From NCBI RefSeq assembly GCF_902859915.1, contig NZ_CADIKK010000022.1, forward strand, positions 1 to 64,000: a stretch of 64,000 nt of DNA, given 5' to 3'. A model generated the notes under the pieces. That model had not been told where the DNA came from. It saw nothing but the letters and a program-made list of their open reading frames with translations, and ran no database searches. This DNA comes from Paraburkholderia ultramafica (lineage in GTDB: Bacteria; Pseudomonadota; Gammaproteobacteria; Burkholderiales; Burkholderiaceae). The position numbers and the translations under genes are program-made. Each line of letters starts with the position of its first letter. The first letter of the stretch is position 1. This document shows, in pieces, positions 16,595 to 25,892 of the stretch.

Positions 16595-16861
16595 TCAGGA
16601 TCGCTGCCCGGCTAGCGTGGTTTCCGCCGGAACTTCCGCGTAACGGCTCTCGAAAGTCTCATGCATCCGTTTCAACAGGGAGATATATGACTCTCCCTCC
16701 GTAGTGAATACGAGCCGCGCGGCGACCAGGTTCGTCTCATCCCAGAGCAGCTCGAACTTTTCGCGAGCAATCCAGACCGGCAGTCGCGACGCCACCAGGT
16801 CGGCAAAGTCCTTTTCGATTTCTTCCAATGGCCGATCGGGTCTCTCCGCAGTCTCAGGCAT
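16595..16861 (-). CDS. small conserved-looking hypothetical protein, 88 residues
   Basis: The protein begins MPETAERPDRPLEEIEKDF and is acidic and mostly helical, with an aromatic stretch (LPVWIAREKFELLWDETN). No membrane segment or known domain was recognised. I chose the ATG at 16861 because GGGAG lies seven bases upstream; the frame stays open to 17404, but the extra residues look random and Arg-rich. The leftward DUF3562 gene lies downstream, but 295 bp and a hairpin separate them. Confidence 0.55.
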   Translation of the reverse strand: MPETAERPDRPLEEIEKDFADLVASRLPVWIAREKFELLWDETNLVAARLVFTTEGESYISLLKRMHETFESRYAEVPAETTLAGQRS

Positions 16862-17666
16862 TTCCACGCTCCCGACATTTGTTTCATGGCAAGGACGCGA
16901 CCGTTGTATCGCCCGCTTTTGACAGATTTTTTCTTGCCCCGGGGAATCATTTTCACATGAATCATCCCTTCGTTGATCGACGAGACGATGCTGAATGGAG
17001 CGCATGGACATTGATTGTCGTCTTGTCCGTCCCAAAGCTGTCGTCGCCAGCTTTGTCTGAACGGTTCGAGTTGGCCAAACCCGAAAATGCGTCAACCGAC
17101 CGAGCGGGCCGCACCGCCCTTGGCCACGAACTTCGGCTGTCGACCGACGCGGCGCGGCGTGCCAAACCTCATTCCAAGGTCGAAGTTCCGTAATCGCCCC
17201 ATGGACGGGAGCGAACAGGAATCGTAGGCGGTCTCCAGTCACGTCTGACCCAGCAGCGTGGGCAGAACGTCCGTTCTGGAGCGCGGTGGCACGAACGCCA
17301 GATAACCGATCCCGCCAGGGGCGCGATGCACTTGTGGGGCGTTTGACGCATCGATGAACTCGTTGTGACACATCGATGGTGCAAGAAATGCCGGTCGTCG
17401 GCACCCCCTGTACAACAGCGCTTACACGGTGGCCCGTTCAACGCGATGCGAGGCCGTTGCTTGAATACCACGTAAGCCCCCGCTCCCAAATTGGGGGTCA
17501 GCACTGCAGCGCTTTGCCACCCGCATTGAGCTGGAGTTATTGCAAATTTGTGAACAAGAACAAATCGACATTGTGTCGTCGTGGACAATGCATCGTCCAG
17601 GCTCTGCTTTTATACTCGCTGCAGTGTTTTTCCCCCAATCTGGACTACTACACACTGGAGTAGTTA
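16862..17666. other. 805-bp gap upstream of the porin
   Basis: No convincing gene was found. The right end should contain the porin promoter and leader; the sequence close to the porin start becomes richer in A+T (around 17530-17650). The longer frames here are Arg-rich or Cys-rich shadows without ribosome sites. Confidence 0.4.
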
Positions 17667-18842
17667 ATGAAGCCAATGAAGAAAATCCCCATTGCCGTTG
17701 CCGTATCCGCAGCACTTGCCGCATCGGCCGCCCACGCGCAAAGCTCTGTCACCCTGTATGGTCTCATCGACGCAGGCCTGATGTACACCAATAATGTCAG
17801 CAAGGGCGGCTCACACGGTGCGCTGATTCAAGCAACGAGCGGCAACATCAACGGCAGCCGGTTCGGCCTGCGCGGTGCCGAGGACCTCGGCGGCGGTCTC
17901 AAGGCCATCTTCGTGCTGGAAAACGGTTTTAACGTGCAGAATGGCAACCTCGGCCAGCACAGCCGCCTGTTCGGTCGCCAGGCATTTGTGGGCCTGAGCA
18001 GCACCGAGTTCGGCACGGTGACGCTGGGCCGCCAGTATGACTCGCTGGTCGACTTTGTGGCGCCGCTGTCCGCCACGGCCGGCACGTTCGGCGACACCGG
18101 CTTCGCGCACCCGTTCGACAACGACAACCTGAACCACTCGGTGCGGATGAGCAACGCGGTCAAGTACACGAGCAACAACTTCTCGGGCCTGAAGTTCGGC
18201 GGCATGTACGCGTTCTCGAACAGCACTGACTTCGCAATCAATCGTGCTTACAGCGCCGGCGCAAGCTTCAACTATGGCCCGTTTAACGTGGCCGCCGGCT
18301 ACCTGCAGATCAACGGCTCGAACAGCGCCACGAACACCGGCGGCGCAGTTGACGTGCTGGAATCCACCGCGAACGGTACGGGCGGCTTCCTGGTCGGGGC
18401 GCACGTTCAGCGCGTGGTGGGTGCGGGTCTGAATTATGCCTTCGGCCCGGCGGTGGTGGGCTTCGTGTATACGAACAGCCATTTCCAGGGCACGAACTCG
18501 TTCAACCTCAACAACGGTTCGCAGCGCTTCGATAACTATGAACTGAACTTCAAGTACACGTTGACACCGGCCGTGACACTCGGCATCGCTGACACGTACA
18601 CCGATGGCCGTCTGTCAGGCGCAACTCTTGCGGGCAAGCCAGCGTTCGGCACGGATCCCAAGTTCAACCAGGTCAACGTGCAGGCCGTCTACGCGTTTTC
18701 GAAGCGCACGGATGTCTACGCCGAAGGCATGTATCAGCGCGCGATCGGCCAGAACTATGTCGCGTTCATCAATACCGCGGGTGGCGCGTCGACGACGGGC
18801 AACCAGGTGGTCGGCACCGTAGGACTGCGCACCCGCTTCTAA
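17667..18842 (+). CDS. outer-membrane porin, Gram-negative OmpC-like
   Basis: The 391-residue protein has a signal peptide (MKPMKKIPIAVAVSAALAAS, cleavage after AHA) and the mature start QSSVTLYGLIDAGLMY typical of Burkholderia trimeric porins. A 16-strand barrel is expected. It ends in LRTRF with the terminal Phe needed for BAM insertion, and the conserved blocks SRFGLRGAEDLGGGLKA and LFGRQAFVGLSS are present. It is about the usual family length. Next to an uptake and catabolic gene set, it may admit the same small anions, but that is an inference. Confidence 0.95.
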   Translation: MKPMKKIPIAVAVSAALAASAAHAQSSVTLYGLIDAGLMYTNNVSKGGSHGALIQATSGNINGSRFGLRGAEDLGGGLKAIFVLENGFNVQNGNLGQHSRLFGRQAFVGLSSTEFGTVTLGRQYDSLVDFVAPLSATAGTFGDTGFAHPFDNDNLNHSVRMSNAVKYTSNNFSGLKFGGMYAFSNSTDFAINRAYSAGASFNYGPFNVAAGYLQINGSNSATNTGGAVDVLESTANGTGGFLVGAHVQRVVGAGLNYAFGPAVVGFVYTNSHFQGTNSFNLNNGSQRFDNYELNFKYTLTPAVTLGIADTYTDGRLSGATLAGKPAFGTDPKFNQVNVQAVYAFSKRTDVYAEGMYQRAIGQNYVAFINTAGGASTTGNQVVGTVGLRTRF

Positions 18843-18866
18843 GGAAACCTCTGATGCGTGACCGGT

Positions 18867-18890
18867 TGCGCCCTGCCTCCAGGGCGCAAC
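18867..18890 (+). terminator. stem-loop after the porin
   Basis: TTGCGCCCTG and CAGGGCGCAA form a perfect 10-bp stem with a 4-base loop, 25 bp after the porin stop. The following bases are not T-rich. It is still the likely end or stabiliser of the porin mRNA. Confidence 0.5.
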
Positions 18891-18984
18891 AGCAATGTGC
18901 GTCGGTAAATGAACCTCCCGGCGCCGCCCCTTCTTTGTCGACATGTCCAACGCGTAACTCCGTGGGCGCTGACTGCGTTGCCGA

Positions 18985-19749
18985 TCACGCGCCGGAAAGC
19001 AACGCTCCCGCGCCAGGGACGATCGGCTCAAGCTTAAGATGATCCAGCATGCGCCGGACGGTGCATACCGCAGTCGAGACGGTGCGGATTCCCAGCATGT
19101 CTTCGATGCGCTGAATCGCCGGCAATGAAGGCATTTGGACGCATGCGGACGCCACTACTACGTCCGCGCCTTCCGTGTTCAGGCGCCGAACGTCGTCGAC
19201 CAGCTGCATCGGGTCGCGCAGACCGACTTCAAGGTTGTCGGGAATCTCAAAGCAGATGGAATCGATTACCTCAATTCCTTCGTTTTCGATATAAGCGACA
19301 ACGAGGTCGGTCAAGGGCCGCATGTACGGCGCCATAAGCGAAATCCGACGAGCGCCCAGGATCTTCAGACCTTCTATCAAAGCTCCCGCGGAGGTCATGA
19401 CTGGCGCGAGGCAATGATTGGCACGAGCAACCTCCAACAGTTCGCGTTCCGTTTCTCGATGATATCCGGGCCCCATCGCCATGATCGCGACCAGGCACGC
19501 CGTGCTCATGACATCAACACGAGCGTCGGCGAGTTCGGCCGCGCAGCGCAAGCCTTCCTTGTTCATCGCTACCAATTCCTCCTTCGTGACCTTGTGCATT
19601 CTCATCCGACTCGAATGGAAAGTGAACCGCTCGTCGGGGCGGATCGCTTCACGGGCACGTAACATGGCGGGAATTTCGGTTTCCATGGTCGTATTCGAGC
19701 TTGGAACGATCTGTCCAATACGAAAATTCTGAGGCATTTTCATCTCCAA
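18985..19749 (-). CDS. maleate isomerase-like Asp/Glu racemase superfamily enzyme
   Basis: The 254-residue protein matches maleate cis-trans isomerases and related arylmalonate decarboxylases. It has the substrate-binding PSSNTTMETE motif near residue 16 and both active-site cysteines, in STACLVA and SACVQMPS. Maleate isomerase turns maleate into fumarate at the end of nicotinate or gentisate-type pathways. None of the upstream nicotinate genes are nearby; instead an MFS carrier and a LysR regulator lie upstream. An alternative substrate such as another cis-enedioate or a substituted malonate is possible. Confidence 0.85.
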   Translation of the reverse strand: MEMKMPQNFRIGQIVPSSNTTMETEIPAMLRAREAIRPDERFTFHSSRMRMHKVTKEELVAMNKEGLRCAAELADARVDVMSTACLVAIMAMGPGYHRETERELLEVARANHCLAPVMTSAGALIEGLKILGARRISLMAPYMRPLTDLVVAYIENEGIEVIDSICFEIPDNLEVGLRDPMQLVDDVRRLNTEGADVVVASACVQMPSLPAIQRIEDMLGIRTVSTAVCTVRRMLDHLKLEPIVPGAGALLSGA

Positions 19750-20024
19750 AATACAGTTAGGTATCCAAAACGCTAAACAGGATTTTCATGCCATCCTGAT
19801 CCGCGTGAAAGTTTGCCGGGCAAGACTCAACCCGGCATTGGGTGCGGCAATATCGTCTCGGTTGACTTTAGACTCAATTGCAAGGATCACAGCCTCGCGA
19901 AGACCTCCCGCTGCCCTCTTTTCCCCGGCGCTCGGCCCGTCACACCTGGTCTGCGCGTGGCGACGTCAGCCGTTGTGCGTTGCTTGCATACGCTTTCCAG
20001 AACTACAACTGGAAGATCGCTGAC

Positions 20025-21377
20025 TCAGTCCGGCATGCCTGCGCCGCGCGTCTCAGGCAAGAACCACGGCAGCACGATACCGAGCAGATACACAGAGCCG
20101 AGTGCCAACGCCGCCTGCGACACACCACCGAACGATTTGATCATGCTGCCCGCGATAATTGGGAAGACCCAGGCGATCAGGCGCGCCGCATTGAACACGA
20201 AGCTGATAGCAGTGGAACGCAAGCTGCTAGCAAAGAGTTCGCATGGGTAGATCGCCATCCAGACATAGGCACAGCCCAGGGTGAAGAAGCCATTGATCGG
20301 CGCCACGACCATCATCGCTTCGACGCTTGTCGTCAGCTTGTAAGTGACGAACGTTGTTATCAGCGCACCAACAAAGGTGAGTGACAGGAAGCCCCGCCGG
20401 CCGATTGCATCCACCACGAAGCCCGCGATCATGTAGGCCGCGATCGCTCCAATGGTGTACGCGATCGATATCTTCGAGCCCCACGACAAGGCGTCGGGGA
20501 TACCTTCGGCTTTAGCGAGCGACACGGTGTAGGTCGGCAGCCAGCTGGAAATGGCCCACCAGCCGACGGTCGTGACGATCGACAGCACTAGCAGAAGCAC
20601 CGTGCGACGCAGCGCTTCGGGTTCACTGAACAGTTGCGTGAGCGTGAAGGGGCGCTTCCCGGATGCAGGCGCGTCACCCGCAACCGACTGGGTGCTCGTC
20701 GCGCTCCAGCGTTTCTCGCGCACCGCTCGTTGCCATTTCTCCGACTCGTTGACTCCGCGGCGGATGTACAGCACAAAGAACGCCGGGACTGCGCCAAGCA
20801 CGAACATCAGCCGCCAGGTTTCGGCACCGAGTGGATGCGCCGATGAAAGGGCGTACCACACGACCGCCGCGATCAGCGTGCCCCAGCCGAAGCCCGATTG
20901 CAGGAAGCCCGCCCCTTTCGCACGAGCCCGCTCCGGCCAGGTTTCCGACAGCAGCGCGACGCCCGTGCTCCATTCGCTGCCCATTGCGAGGCCAGTCAGG
21001 AAACGCAGTCCGCACAACACCCAGAAGGTTTGCGAGAACGCAGTCAAACCCGAAAACGCCGCATAGAGGAATACGGACCAGAGCATCATCCGCTTGCGTC
21101 CTACATAGTCCGCAAGAATCCCGCCGATCAGACCGCCCGCCCCCCAGCCAAGCAAGGTGATGCCGATGACCAGACCCGCGTACGTCGTGGGAGATGCAGC
21201 TTGCGCCGGCGACAGCACCGAATGCAGCATTGGCCCAAGCACAACGACGAGTGCCAGTGCTTCGTAGCCGTCGAAAATCCAGCCGAGAAAGCTGGCTTTC
21301 AGTACGCGCCAGTGCATTGCCGTGAGCCCCTCGTACCAGTGAGTTCGCGAGTTCAAGGCAAGTTGTTTGTGTTCCAT
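20025..21377 (-). CDS. MFS transporter, AAHS/SHS-like organic acid carrier
   Basis: The 450-residue protein has twelve predicted helices and MFS signatures GGLIGGILADYVGRKRMM (motif A) and FLTGLAMGSEWSTGVALLSE. This pattern is shared by aromatic acid and sialic/organic acid proton symporters. The central loop lies around residues 215-250. It is 275 bp upstream of the maleate-isomerase-like gene on the same strand and divergent from the LysR regulator. It probably imports the substrate of that enzyme. Confidence 0.9.
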   Translation of the reverse strand: MEHKQLALNSRTHWYEGLTAMHWRVLKASFLGWIFDGYEALALVVVLGPMLHSVLSPAQAASPTTYAGLVIGITLLGWGAGGLIGGILADYVGRKRMMLWSVFLYAAFSGLTAFSQTFWVLCGLRFLTGLAMGSEWSTGVALLSETWPERARAKGAGFLQSGFGWGTLIAAVVWYALSSAHPLGAETWRLMFVLGAVPAFFVLYIRRGVNESEKWQRAVREKRWSATSTQSVAGDAPASGKRPFTLTQLFSEPEALRRTVLLLVLSIVTTVGWWAISSWLPTYTVSLAKAEGIPDALSWGSKISIAYTIGAIAAYMIAGFVVDAIGRRGFLSLTFVGALITTFVTYKLTTSVEAMMVVAPINGFFTLGCAYVWMAIYPCELFASSLRSTAISFVFNAARLIAWVFPIIAGSMIKSFGGVSQAALALGSVYLLGIVLPWFLPETRGAGMPD

Positions 21378-21671
21378 CTTTCGTCTCCTTCATATTTTCA
21401 ACAGCGTTTTCAGGCGTTCCGGCCATGCACCGGCTTGTGCTTCTGACAATGCGAATGTTCCGGCGGCCAGGACAACCTCGTCTTCTCGACATAGAATCGC
21501 GATGCACGCTGCCCGGCCTCGCGCCTTGGCCGATGGCCCTGCGCGGATCGAACGCTATGGCACACAGGATGCCGGTTGCCGGGCGTATTGAAAACTTCTC
21601 AATGTTCAATAGAGGCATCGCCAAACGCGATGGCTGCTAACCGCCCGGATATCCAATCCGAAGGAGTGAGG
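21378..21671. promoter_or_regulatory. divergent promoter region, MFS carrier / LysR
   Basis: These 294 bp separate the leftward carrier from the rightward regulator. Such gaps normally hold the LysR binding sites and both promoters. I did not find a convincing T-N11-A pair that stands out. An AAGGAG site at the right end decides the LysR start. Confidence 0.4.
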
Positions 21672-22598
21672 ATGCGTGTTTCAGCAGATCGGCCGTTGCG
21701 ACTCGACATGGAGTCTCTGCGCATTTTCGTGGCGGTCATCGAGGAGGGCAGCATTGCTGCGGCGGCAGCCCGCACGCACATCGTGGCGTCGGCCGTCAGC
21801 AAGCGCGTATCGGATCTCGAAGACGACGCTGGCACGCCGCTGTTATATCGGCACAGCCGCGGTGTGCAGGCGACGCCCGCGGGCGAGGCGCTTTATCATC
21901 ATGCGAAGCGGCTGAACGAGCACTTGCAGCAAATTTCGGACGAACTGTCTGAATATTCGGCGGGATTGAGAGGGCATACCCGCATTTATGTGAACTTTAC
22001 CGCCATGGTCCAGTATCTGCCGGGTGTGCTGCGCTCCTTTCTGCGCGCCAATCCGAAAGTGCGGATCGATATGGTCGAGAAATCGAGCGATGAAGTGGTG
22101 CAGGCGATCGCAAGCGGCGTCGCCGATCTCGGCATCTGCGCGGCCACCGAGGATTCCCTCGGCGATCTGCAGTGGCGGCCGTACAGCGTCGATAAGCTGG
22201 TCGTGATCGTGCCGCCGGATCATCGGCTCGCCGAGCGCGCAAGCGCGAGCTTCGCGGAAGTTCTGGAGGACGACGTCGTCAGCATGCCGTACGGTACGTC
22301 CATTTCCAAATTGTGTCGCGCCGCTGCCGAGCATGCCGGCAGGCGGCTTCGCGTGCGCATCGAGGTGACAAGCTTCGAGGGCGTACGCAATATGGTCAGC
22401 GCGGGTCTCGGCATTGGTGTGCTTCCCAAGGGAAGCGTGACACCTTATATGCATTCGGTGCCGTTTCGCGTCGTTGAGCTCGATGAACCGTGGTCGCTGC
22501 GGCCGTTGTTAATAATCGCGCGCAATTTTGACACGCTGCCGCTTCCTGCGCGCATGCTGGTCGACCACCTCGACAAACAGCGAGGCAACTTGTCATGA
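21672..22598 (+). CDS. LysR-family transcriptional regulator
   Basis: The 308-residue protein has the LysR winged helix-turn-helix (residues about 15-75, MESLRIFVAVIEEGSIAAAA) and a periplasmic-binding-protein-like effector domain. The start at 21672 follows AAGGAG with good spacing; the frame is open further upstream without such a signal. It probably controls the divergent carrier and isomerase-like genes, and perhaps the downstream hydroxyacid dehydrogenase. The effector is unknown. Confidence 0.9.
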   Translation: MRVSADRPLRLDMESLRIFVAVIEEGSIAAAAARTHIVASAVSKRVSDLEDDAGTPLLYRHSRGVQATPAGEALYHHAKRLNEHLQQISDELSEYSAGLRGHTRIYVNFTAMVQYLPGVLRSFLRANPKVRIDMVEKSSDEVVQAIASGVADLGICAATEDSLGDLQWRPYSVDKLVVIVPPDHRLAERASASFAEVLEDDVVSMPYGTSISKLCRAAAEHAGRRLRVRIEVTSFEGVRNMVSAGLGIGVLPKGSVTPYMHSVPFRVVELDEPWSLRPLLIIARNFDTLPLPARMLVDHLDKQRGNLS

Positions 22599-22853
22599 AA
22601 ACTGTTGCAGGTCAATGGCGAGCCGCACAGCGCCGCGAACCGCGGCTGGCCTCCTGGCGAGTTGGGCCATGGCGATTCACACTCCACGAGGCACAGTCAA
22701 CTGCCGCCCAACTTTTCCTCCAACACTGCGCGCGGTCTGATAGCTCACCTGCCGTGCCATCGCGGTTCGCGATGGTTGGCATCGCTATTGATTGATTTAC
22801 GTCGTGGGCCGGGTTTCATATATGGTAGTAACCTTTTCAATTCCTGGACCAAC

Positions 22854-23819
22854 ATGGACCCCAAATTCCCTATCAAGGTAGCAATCCTCGACGACTATCA
22901 GAACGTGGCGCTGAGCGTGGCAGACTGGTCGCCCCTTGAGAACCTGGCAGACGTTACGGTGTTCAACGACCACGTCGCTGATATCGGGAATCTGATTCAA
23001 CGCCTGCAGCCATTCGACGTCGTATGCGTGATGCGAGAACGCACACCGCTGTCCCGCGTGGTCATCGAAAGCCTGCCGAACCTGAAGCTGATTGCCTCGA
23101 CCGGCGCAGGGAATGCGTCGATCGATCAGGATGCGGCTGCGGAACGCGGTATCGAAATTCGTCATACGGGCTATTCGTCCACGCCGACGATTGAGCTTAC
23201 GTGGGCGCTGATTCTCGCGATGGCCCGCAACATTCCCCTCGAGAATCAGTCGCTGCGTCAGGGAGGCTGGCAGCTTTCCCTTGGCGATGAACTCGCCGGC
23301 AAGACGCTCGGATTGCTTGGTCTTGGCCACGTCGGCTCGGCTGTCGGTATCATCGGGCGGGCATTCAGAATGAACGTCATCGCGTGGAGTCAGAACCTCA
23401 CCGCGGAGCGTGCCGCGGAAAAGGGCGTGCAGCTAGTCAGCAAGGATGTACTGTTCTCCACGGCAGATTTCTTGTCAATCCACGTGCGGCTTAGCGGGCG
23501 AACCCAAGGTTTGGTCGGCGCGACGGAACTCGCGCAGATGAAACCCACAAGCCGGCTGATCAATACGTCCAGGGGGCCGATCGTCGACCATGTCGCACTG
23601 CTTGGGGCGCTCACGACCGGTCAGATTGCCGGCGCCGCACTGGACGTATACGACGTCGAACCGCTCAACAATCCGCACCCTCTGCGCGAATTGCCCAACG
23701 TGCTCGCGACGCCTCATATCGGCTATGTGTCCAAGGAGTTGTATCACACCTTCTATAGCGATACTGTGCACAACATCGTTCGGTGGCTTGATGAAACTGG
23801 ACGTTCTGTGCAAGGCTAG
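22854..23819 (+). CDS. D-2-hydroxyacid dehydrogenase family protein
   Basis: From the ATG at 22854 the protein is 321 residues, starting MDPKFPIKVAILDDYQNVAL. It has the NAD site LGLGHVGSAVG and the family catalytic residues Arg (NTSRGPIVD), Glu (DVYDVEPL) and His (TPHIGY). It may oxidise or reduce a 2-hydroxy acid made from, or feeding, the maleate-like pathway upstream. The frame is open to 22605, but the added residues do not resemble the family. No strong ribosome site was seen, so the start is moderately sure. Confidence 0.88.
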   Translation: MDPKFPIKVAILDDYQNVALSVADWSPLENLADVTVFNDHVADIGNLIQRLQPFDVVCVMRERTPLSRVVIESLPNLKLIASTGAGNASIDQDAAAERGIEIRHTGYSSTPTIELTWALILAMARNIPLENQSLRQGGWQLSLGDELAGKTLGLLGLGHVGSAVGIIGRAFRMNVIAWSQNLTAERAAEKGVQLVSKDVLFSTADFLSIHVRLSGRTQGLVGATELAQMKPTSRLINTSRGPIVDHVALLGALTTGQIAGAALDVYDVEPLNNPHPLRELPNVLATPHIGYVSKELYHTFYSDTVHNIVRWLDETGRSVQG

Positions 23820-24149
23820 CGGAGGTCGTCATGCAACCTTCGCGCGACCCTGACGATGTTGTGTTGATGCGTTTGTTGACTTCGGGAGCGTCGCGCATTA
23901 TGAGGCCGCTGAAATCGGCCGTTCTCGACAATTCAGCGGCCGTTACCGGTGTTGGTACGGCCATCGGAAGTGGCATGGTGGATGGCGCTTTGTGGCCGGA
24001 TCCAGACCTTCACAACCCCCGGGGAATCTCCGCAGGCTCTCGACTCTCGCCGGCGCCGCTCAAGCCACTTTCGGCCACGTCCGCGAAACGTCCATTGCGC
24101 GACCGACATTCAGCAATAAGCGTCCGCCGCCATCATACCCGGCGGTCAC
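23820..24149. other. 330-bp gap with one weak rightward ORF
   Basis: A frame starting at 23831 (MQPSRDPDDVVLMRLL) has GGAGG five bases upstream, which suggests translation after the dehydrogenase. However, only the first 65 residues or so look protein-like, and the rest becomes Arg/Ser-rich before overlapping the leftward MlaC-like gene. It may be the remains of a third gene of the operon. Confidence 0.25.
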
Positions 24150-24773
24150 TTACTGCTTGCCCGAAGCGAGCTGCTGGTTGCGCTCAGCGAGAAACTGGAT
24201 CAAACCGTCAACGCCGCTCTCCTGGATCTTGTCACTGAACTGCTGTCGATATGTCTGGATTAGCCAGACGCCGAGTACATTCAGGTCATACAGCCGCCAG
24301 CCCTGCGGCGTGCGGTACAGCCGGTAATCGATCTCTGCTGGTTCGCCGTTCCTGGTCGCAATCGTGCGCACCACCACGTCCGTATCGGTCGGAGCGATGT
24401 GTATCGGCGGGTAGTCGATCCGTTGGTCTGGACGGAGCTGACCGACAGCACCCGAATATGTGTGGATCAGGAGCATCTTGAACTGTTCGACCAGTTGCTG
24501 CTGCTGCGCGGGCGTAGTCGTCCGCCAATAACGGCCCATCGCCAGTGCCGTGGTGCGGCGAAAATCGGTGTAGGGAAGAATGTCCCGGTTTACGATATCC
24601 ATGATGCGGGCAATATCGTCTGGCGCGATCGCTTGGGTGCGCACCTCGTCGAGTATCTGTTGCGTCGCGGTCTTGATCAGAAGCTGAGGCTCCGACTGGT
24701 CGACTTGCGCGTACGCCGCGCCGCCGAACGAGAACAACGCGGCGCAAAGAGTCAGTAGAGAAAGTGTCTTCAT
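24150..24773 (-). CDS. MlaC/Ttg2D-family phospholipid-binding protein
   Basis: The 207-residue protein starts with a signal peptide (MKTLSLLTLCAALFSFGGAAYA) and belongs to the MlaC family of periplasmic lipid carriers, which shuttle phospholipids between outer- and inner-membrane Mla complexes. Recognisable parts are DILPYTDFRRTTALAMGRYWR and YDLNVLGVWLIQTYRQQF. No mlaF, mlaE, mlaD or mlaB lies nearby, so this is a stand-alone paralogue. The start at 24773 is fixed by the signal peptide. Confidence 0.9.
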   Translation of the reverse strand: MKTLSLLTLCAALFSFGGAAYAQVDQSEPQLLIKTATQQILDEVRTQAIAPDDIARIMDIVNRDILPYTDFRRTTALAMGRYWRTTTPAQQQQLVEQFKMLLIHTYSGAVGQLRPDQRIDYPPIHIAPTDTDVVVRTIATRNGEPAEIDYRLYRTPQGWRLYDLNVLGVWLIQTYRQQFSDKIQESGVDGLIQFLAERNQQLASGKQ

Positions 24774-25059
24774 GGGCAGAATCCTGGCTGGATGCGTTGA
24801 CTTGCTGCTACGTAAGTATCCTCTATCTACGCCCGAACGCGTCGCGGCAGCACTCATCGCTGTTTCAAGTCCGAATCTGGCCGAGCAAGGACCGAAGTTC
24901 GATCGGCGAGATCGTCCGAAGGTCGTTGGTCCGACTGCGGCACAAGTCAACCCGATCGGGCCATGCAATTGGTTTCTGGAACGTCACCACCACGTTCGCG
25001 AGATGAACCAACACGCGCCAACACGACCGCGGCCCACGGATGACCCTCTCCGGCAGAGG
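24774..25059. other. gap upstream of the MlaC-like gene
   Basis: This holds the promoter of the leftward MlaC-like gene and no recognised coding sequence. Confidence 0.4.
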
Positions 25060-25206
25060 TCACCTGGCGACCCAACTGGGACGCTGGCGCCTCGCTAAGA
25101 AATGGCCTTTGGATGCGTGATCGCGCAGAAATTCGATCATGTCGAACAGATCGTCCTCCGAGTACTCATCCAGCTTTTCCCAAACAGGCCAGAGCCCTGC
25201 CGTCCA
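25060..25206 (-). pseudogene. gene fragment, 49 codons, unknown family
   Basis: A leftward open frame, bounded upstream by a stop and without a start codon signal, encodes a very protein-like stretch including LWPVWEKLDEYSEDD and LFDMIEFLRDHASK. It then ends in basic residues that look like read-through. Acidic, aromatic and amphipathic blocks of this kind resemble internal parts of abortive-infection-like (AbiJ-type) hypothetical proteins, but I cannot prove that. It is most likely the relic of a deleted gene. Confidence 0.4.
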
Positions 25207-25318
25207 CTAGCTGACCAAAGCCGCACGATAAACGATACGATGTATATTCGATCCGAAGCCGACGTGTCCTCATTCGAATTCGATCCGCCATTCAACTCAT
25301 CTCATCGAGCACCTTGCC

Positions 25319-25804
25319 TTGACTATCCAGATCCGCCCCGCCACCGCAGCCGACGCAACCCTGATTCTTCGCTTCATCACCGAACTCGCGGTGTACGAGA
25401 AGGCCGAGCACGAAGTCGTCGCCACCGTCAAAGACATCGAAGCGAGCCTGTTCTCCGTCGGCTCCTCGGCCAAGTCGCTCATTTGCGAAATGAACAGCGA
25501 GCCGGTCGGCTTTTGCGTCTACTTCTTTTCGTACTCCACGTGGCTCGGCAAACAGGGGCTTTATCTGGAAGACCTGTATGTGTCGCCGGCATCGCGCGGT
25601 AGCGGCGCGGGCAAACAGATGCTGCGCCACCTCGCGCAGATTGCGTGCAACACCGGTTGCGGCCGCTTCGAATGGAGCGTGCTCGACTGGAACGAGCCGG
25701 CAATCGGTTTCTATGAATCGATCGGCGCGAGCGCGCAAAGCGAATGGGTGCGTTACCGTTTGGCGGGCGATGCGCTGAAGGCGTTTGCCGAGGGCAACGC
25801 GTAA
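25319..25804 (+). CDS. GNAT acetyltransferase, SSAT/thialysine-like
   Basis: The 161-residue enzyme matches GNAT proteins of the spermidine/thialysine acetyltransferase group. The acetyl-CoA site is YLEDLYVSPASRGSGAGKQML (residues about 80-100), followed by FEWSVLDWNEPAIGFYESIGA. It probably acetylates a small amine. The best start in frame is a TTG at 25319, right before the conserved IQIRPATAADA; no strong ribosome site was seen and no ATG fits better. Confidence 0.85.
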   Translation: MTIQIRPATAADATLILRFITELAVYEKAEHEVVATVKDIEASLFSVGSSAKSLICEMNSEPVGFCVYFFSYSTWLGKQGLYLEDLYVSPASRGSGAGKQMLRHLAQIACNTGCGRFEWSVLDWNEPAIGFYESIGASAQSEWVRYRLAGDALKAFAEGNA

Positions 25805-25892
25805 GCCGCGTGGACGGCATCGCTAGCTACTCAGCCACTCACACCCACCGTGATACGCCGGCTTCGAGAGGCGAGGCGCCGCCTGTCGCTTA

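Noticed and set aside
17376..17663. Rightward 95-residue frame in front of the porin
   Set aside because: No ribosome site, Cys-rich mixed sequence, and it overlaps the probable porin promoter and leader.
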